From: UBA1227 sp963629305
Lineage (GTDB): Bacteria > Bacillota > Clostridia > Oscillospirales > Acutalibacteraceae
Assembly (NCBI GenBank): GCA_963629305.1
Contig: CAVGIJ010000020.1
Coordinates: forward strand, 1-21,903
Direction of reading: 5' to 3'
DNA: 21,903 nt
Program-made: the position numbers and the translations under genes
Notes under the pieces: generated by a model
The model's database searches: none
What the model saw: only the letters and a program-made list of their open reading frames with translations
Told to the model about the DNA's origin: nothing
Shown: positions 21,301 to 21,903 of the stretch, piece after piece
How positions within the stretch are numbered: the stretch's first letter is position 1
How the letters are laid out: every line of letters starts with the position of its first letter

Positions 21301-21903
21301 TTACAAAATTTGTTCACATAAACGACAATAAGTAATTGTTTTGTCATGAGCCGGTTGAGTTATTGTACCTATTTCCTCGTGTTCAACTGCGTCGTGATGA
21401 GATCCGGGAATATGTTTTGTTTCTACCGCATGAGTACCGGAACCGGTGCCTCCACAAGGACAGCTATACTTCATATGATCAATAATTTCATCGTTACTGA
21501 GACCGTTTGCATCAAAATCATAGCCACAATCGCAAACCTCATGTGCTTCGATAACAATATCACAATTGTCATGAGGGTAAACTGTATACGTGTACTGATA
21601 AGTTTTTTCTTCATAATGAATTGTTCTGGTTGTCCATATATGTTCATGTGCTGACTGTGTATTCTCAGTCTTAGTAGGATAACTGCCGGAGCTTGAGCCG
21701 GAAGAACCGCTGTTCTTAGAAGAACCGTTGCTCTTAGAAGAACTATTGCTCTTAGAAGAAAAACTATCGGAAGCAGTGTTCTTGTCGGAATCATTATTCT
21801 CAGTATTTTCTGCAGCAGCCTCATCAGATGCTTTAGAAGTGGATTGCGTTTCAACTGTTTCCTTTTCAGTCTGTTCAACTGCGGAAGTTTCTGTTTTTGG
21901 GGT
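21301..21903 (-). CDS. C-terminal part of a secreted-type Ser-rich, His/Cys-rich protein (partial)
   Basis: The minus strand is open from the window edge to a TAA at 21301-21303, giving the last 200 residues of a larger protein; its start lies outside. Residues 1-80 of the fragment are a low-complexity Thr/Glu/Ser/Asn/Gly linker (KTETSAVEQTEKETVETQS, later SSKSNSSSKSNG). This is typical of an extracytoplasmic spacer. Residues about 85-200 are rich in His and Cys: HEHIW, then HDNCD, VCDCGYDFD, SCPCGGTGSGTH, GSHHDAVEHEE and finally YCRLCEQIL at the C-terminus. Paired CxC/CxxC with nearby His suggests metal binding, probably zinc, like the HxH-W / CxxCG modules seen at the ends of clostridial surface proteins. 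The function is unknown. A terminator lies just downstream. Reading frame is certain; family is not. Confidence 0.78.
   Translation of the reverse strand, partial: TPKTETSAVEQTEKETVETQSTSKASDEAAAENTENNDSDKNTASDSFSSKSNSSSKSNGSSKNSGSSGSSSGSYPTKTENTQSAHEHIWTTRTIHYEEKTYQYTYTVYPHDNCDIVIEAHEVCDCGYDFDANGLSNDEIIDHMKYSCPCGGTGSGTHAVETKHIPGSHHDAVEHEEIGTITQPAHDKTITYCRLCEQIL
21706..21759 (-). repeat. Three tandem 18-bp repeats in the Ser-rich linker
   Basis: Units 21742-21759, 21724-21741 and 21706-21723 encode SSKSNS, SSKSNG and SSKNSG, and a degenerate Gly/Ser stretch continues beyond them. The near-identical DNA suggests recent slippage, so linker length probably varies between strains. Confidence 0.75.

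Noticed and set aside
21346..21878. Frames of 102 codons (plus, 21346-21654) and 135 codons (minus, 21471-21878)
   Set aside because: Both are out-of-frame or antisense readings of the partial His/Cys-rich gene, which gives a coherent protein with paired CxC and CxxC motifs and ends at a proper terminator.

Overview
The window looks like chromosomal core sequence from a low-to-medium GC member of the Bacillota, most likely class Clostridia (Oscillospiraceae/Ruminococcaceae-like). The reasons are a perfect CIRCE operator, an L21 leader in front of rplU, a YhaM-type exoribonuclease, the YfmF/YfmH peptidase-like pair, consensus SigA promoters and U-tailed hairpin terminators. No insertion sequence, phage gene or CRISPR array was seen.

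Layout. 1-3051: tRNA-Arg(ACG) on the minus strand, then a DUF2804 protein and a beta-CASP metallo-beta-lactamase nuclease on the plus strand, closed by a terminator. 3052-3350: a decayed murE remnant whose last codons now carry a promoter, followed by an extended CIRCE operator. 3441-5880: htpG, a stretch of helically phased T-tracts, a terminator, and a short tail-less ssb. 5898-7921: an unusual long-loop hairpin and a secreted thioester-domain/SpaA-like surface protein with a non-canonical sorting signal. 7979-9742: thrS with a collapsed TGS domain. 9840-11793 (minus): yhaM-like exonuclease and prmA, overlapping by 8 bp. 11920-15773: yfmF-yfmH-lgt plus a small basic protein overlapping the lgt tail. 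15784-16635: terminator/promoter hybrid, L21 leader, rplU and rpmA, with no prp between them. 16699-16914: a small ORF whose start looks frameshifted. 17003-20325: a ribbon-helix-helix (RHH) protein and clpB in one operon. 20410-21090: a YugP-type membrane zinc peptidase. 21301-21903 (minus): the C-terminal 200 residues of a secreted Ser-rich, His/Cys-rich protein that runs off the window edge.

How the genes fit together. Protein quality control is the main theme. htpG sits under HrcA/CIRCE. clpB has no CIRCE in its own upstream region and instead follows an RHH DNA-binding protein, whose promoter carries two TTTATATAAA palindromes exactly 21 bp apart around the -35 box. This RHH-clpB unit is the best candidate in the window for an undescribed regulatory system. 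A second theme is translation: tRNA-Arg, thrS, prmA, rplU, rpmA and the proposed EF-P-modification pair yfmF/yfmH. A third is the cell surface: lgt, the thioester adhesin-like protein, the YugP peptidase and the partial secreted protein.

All functional names come from motif recognition by eye. No database search was possible.
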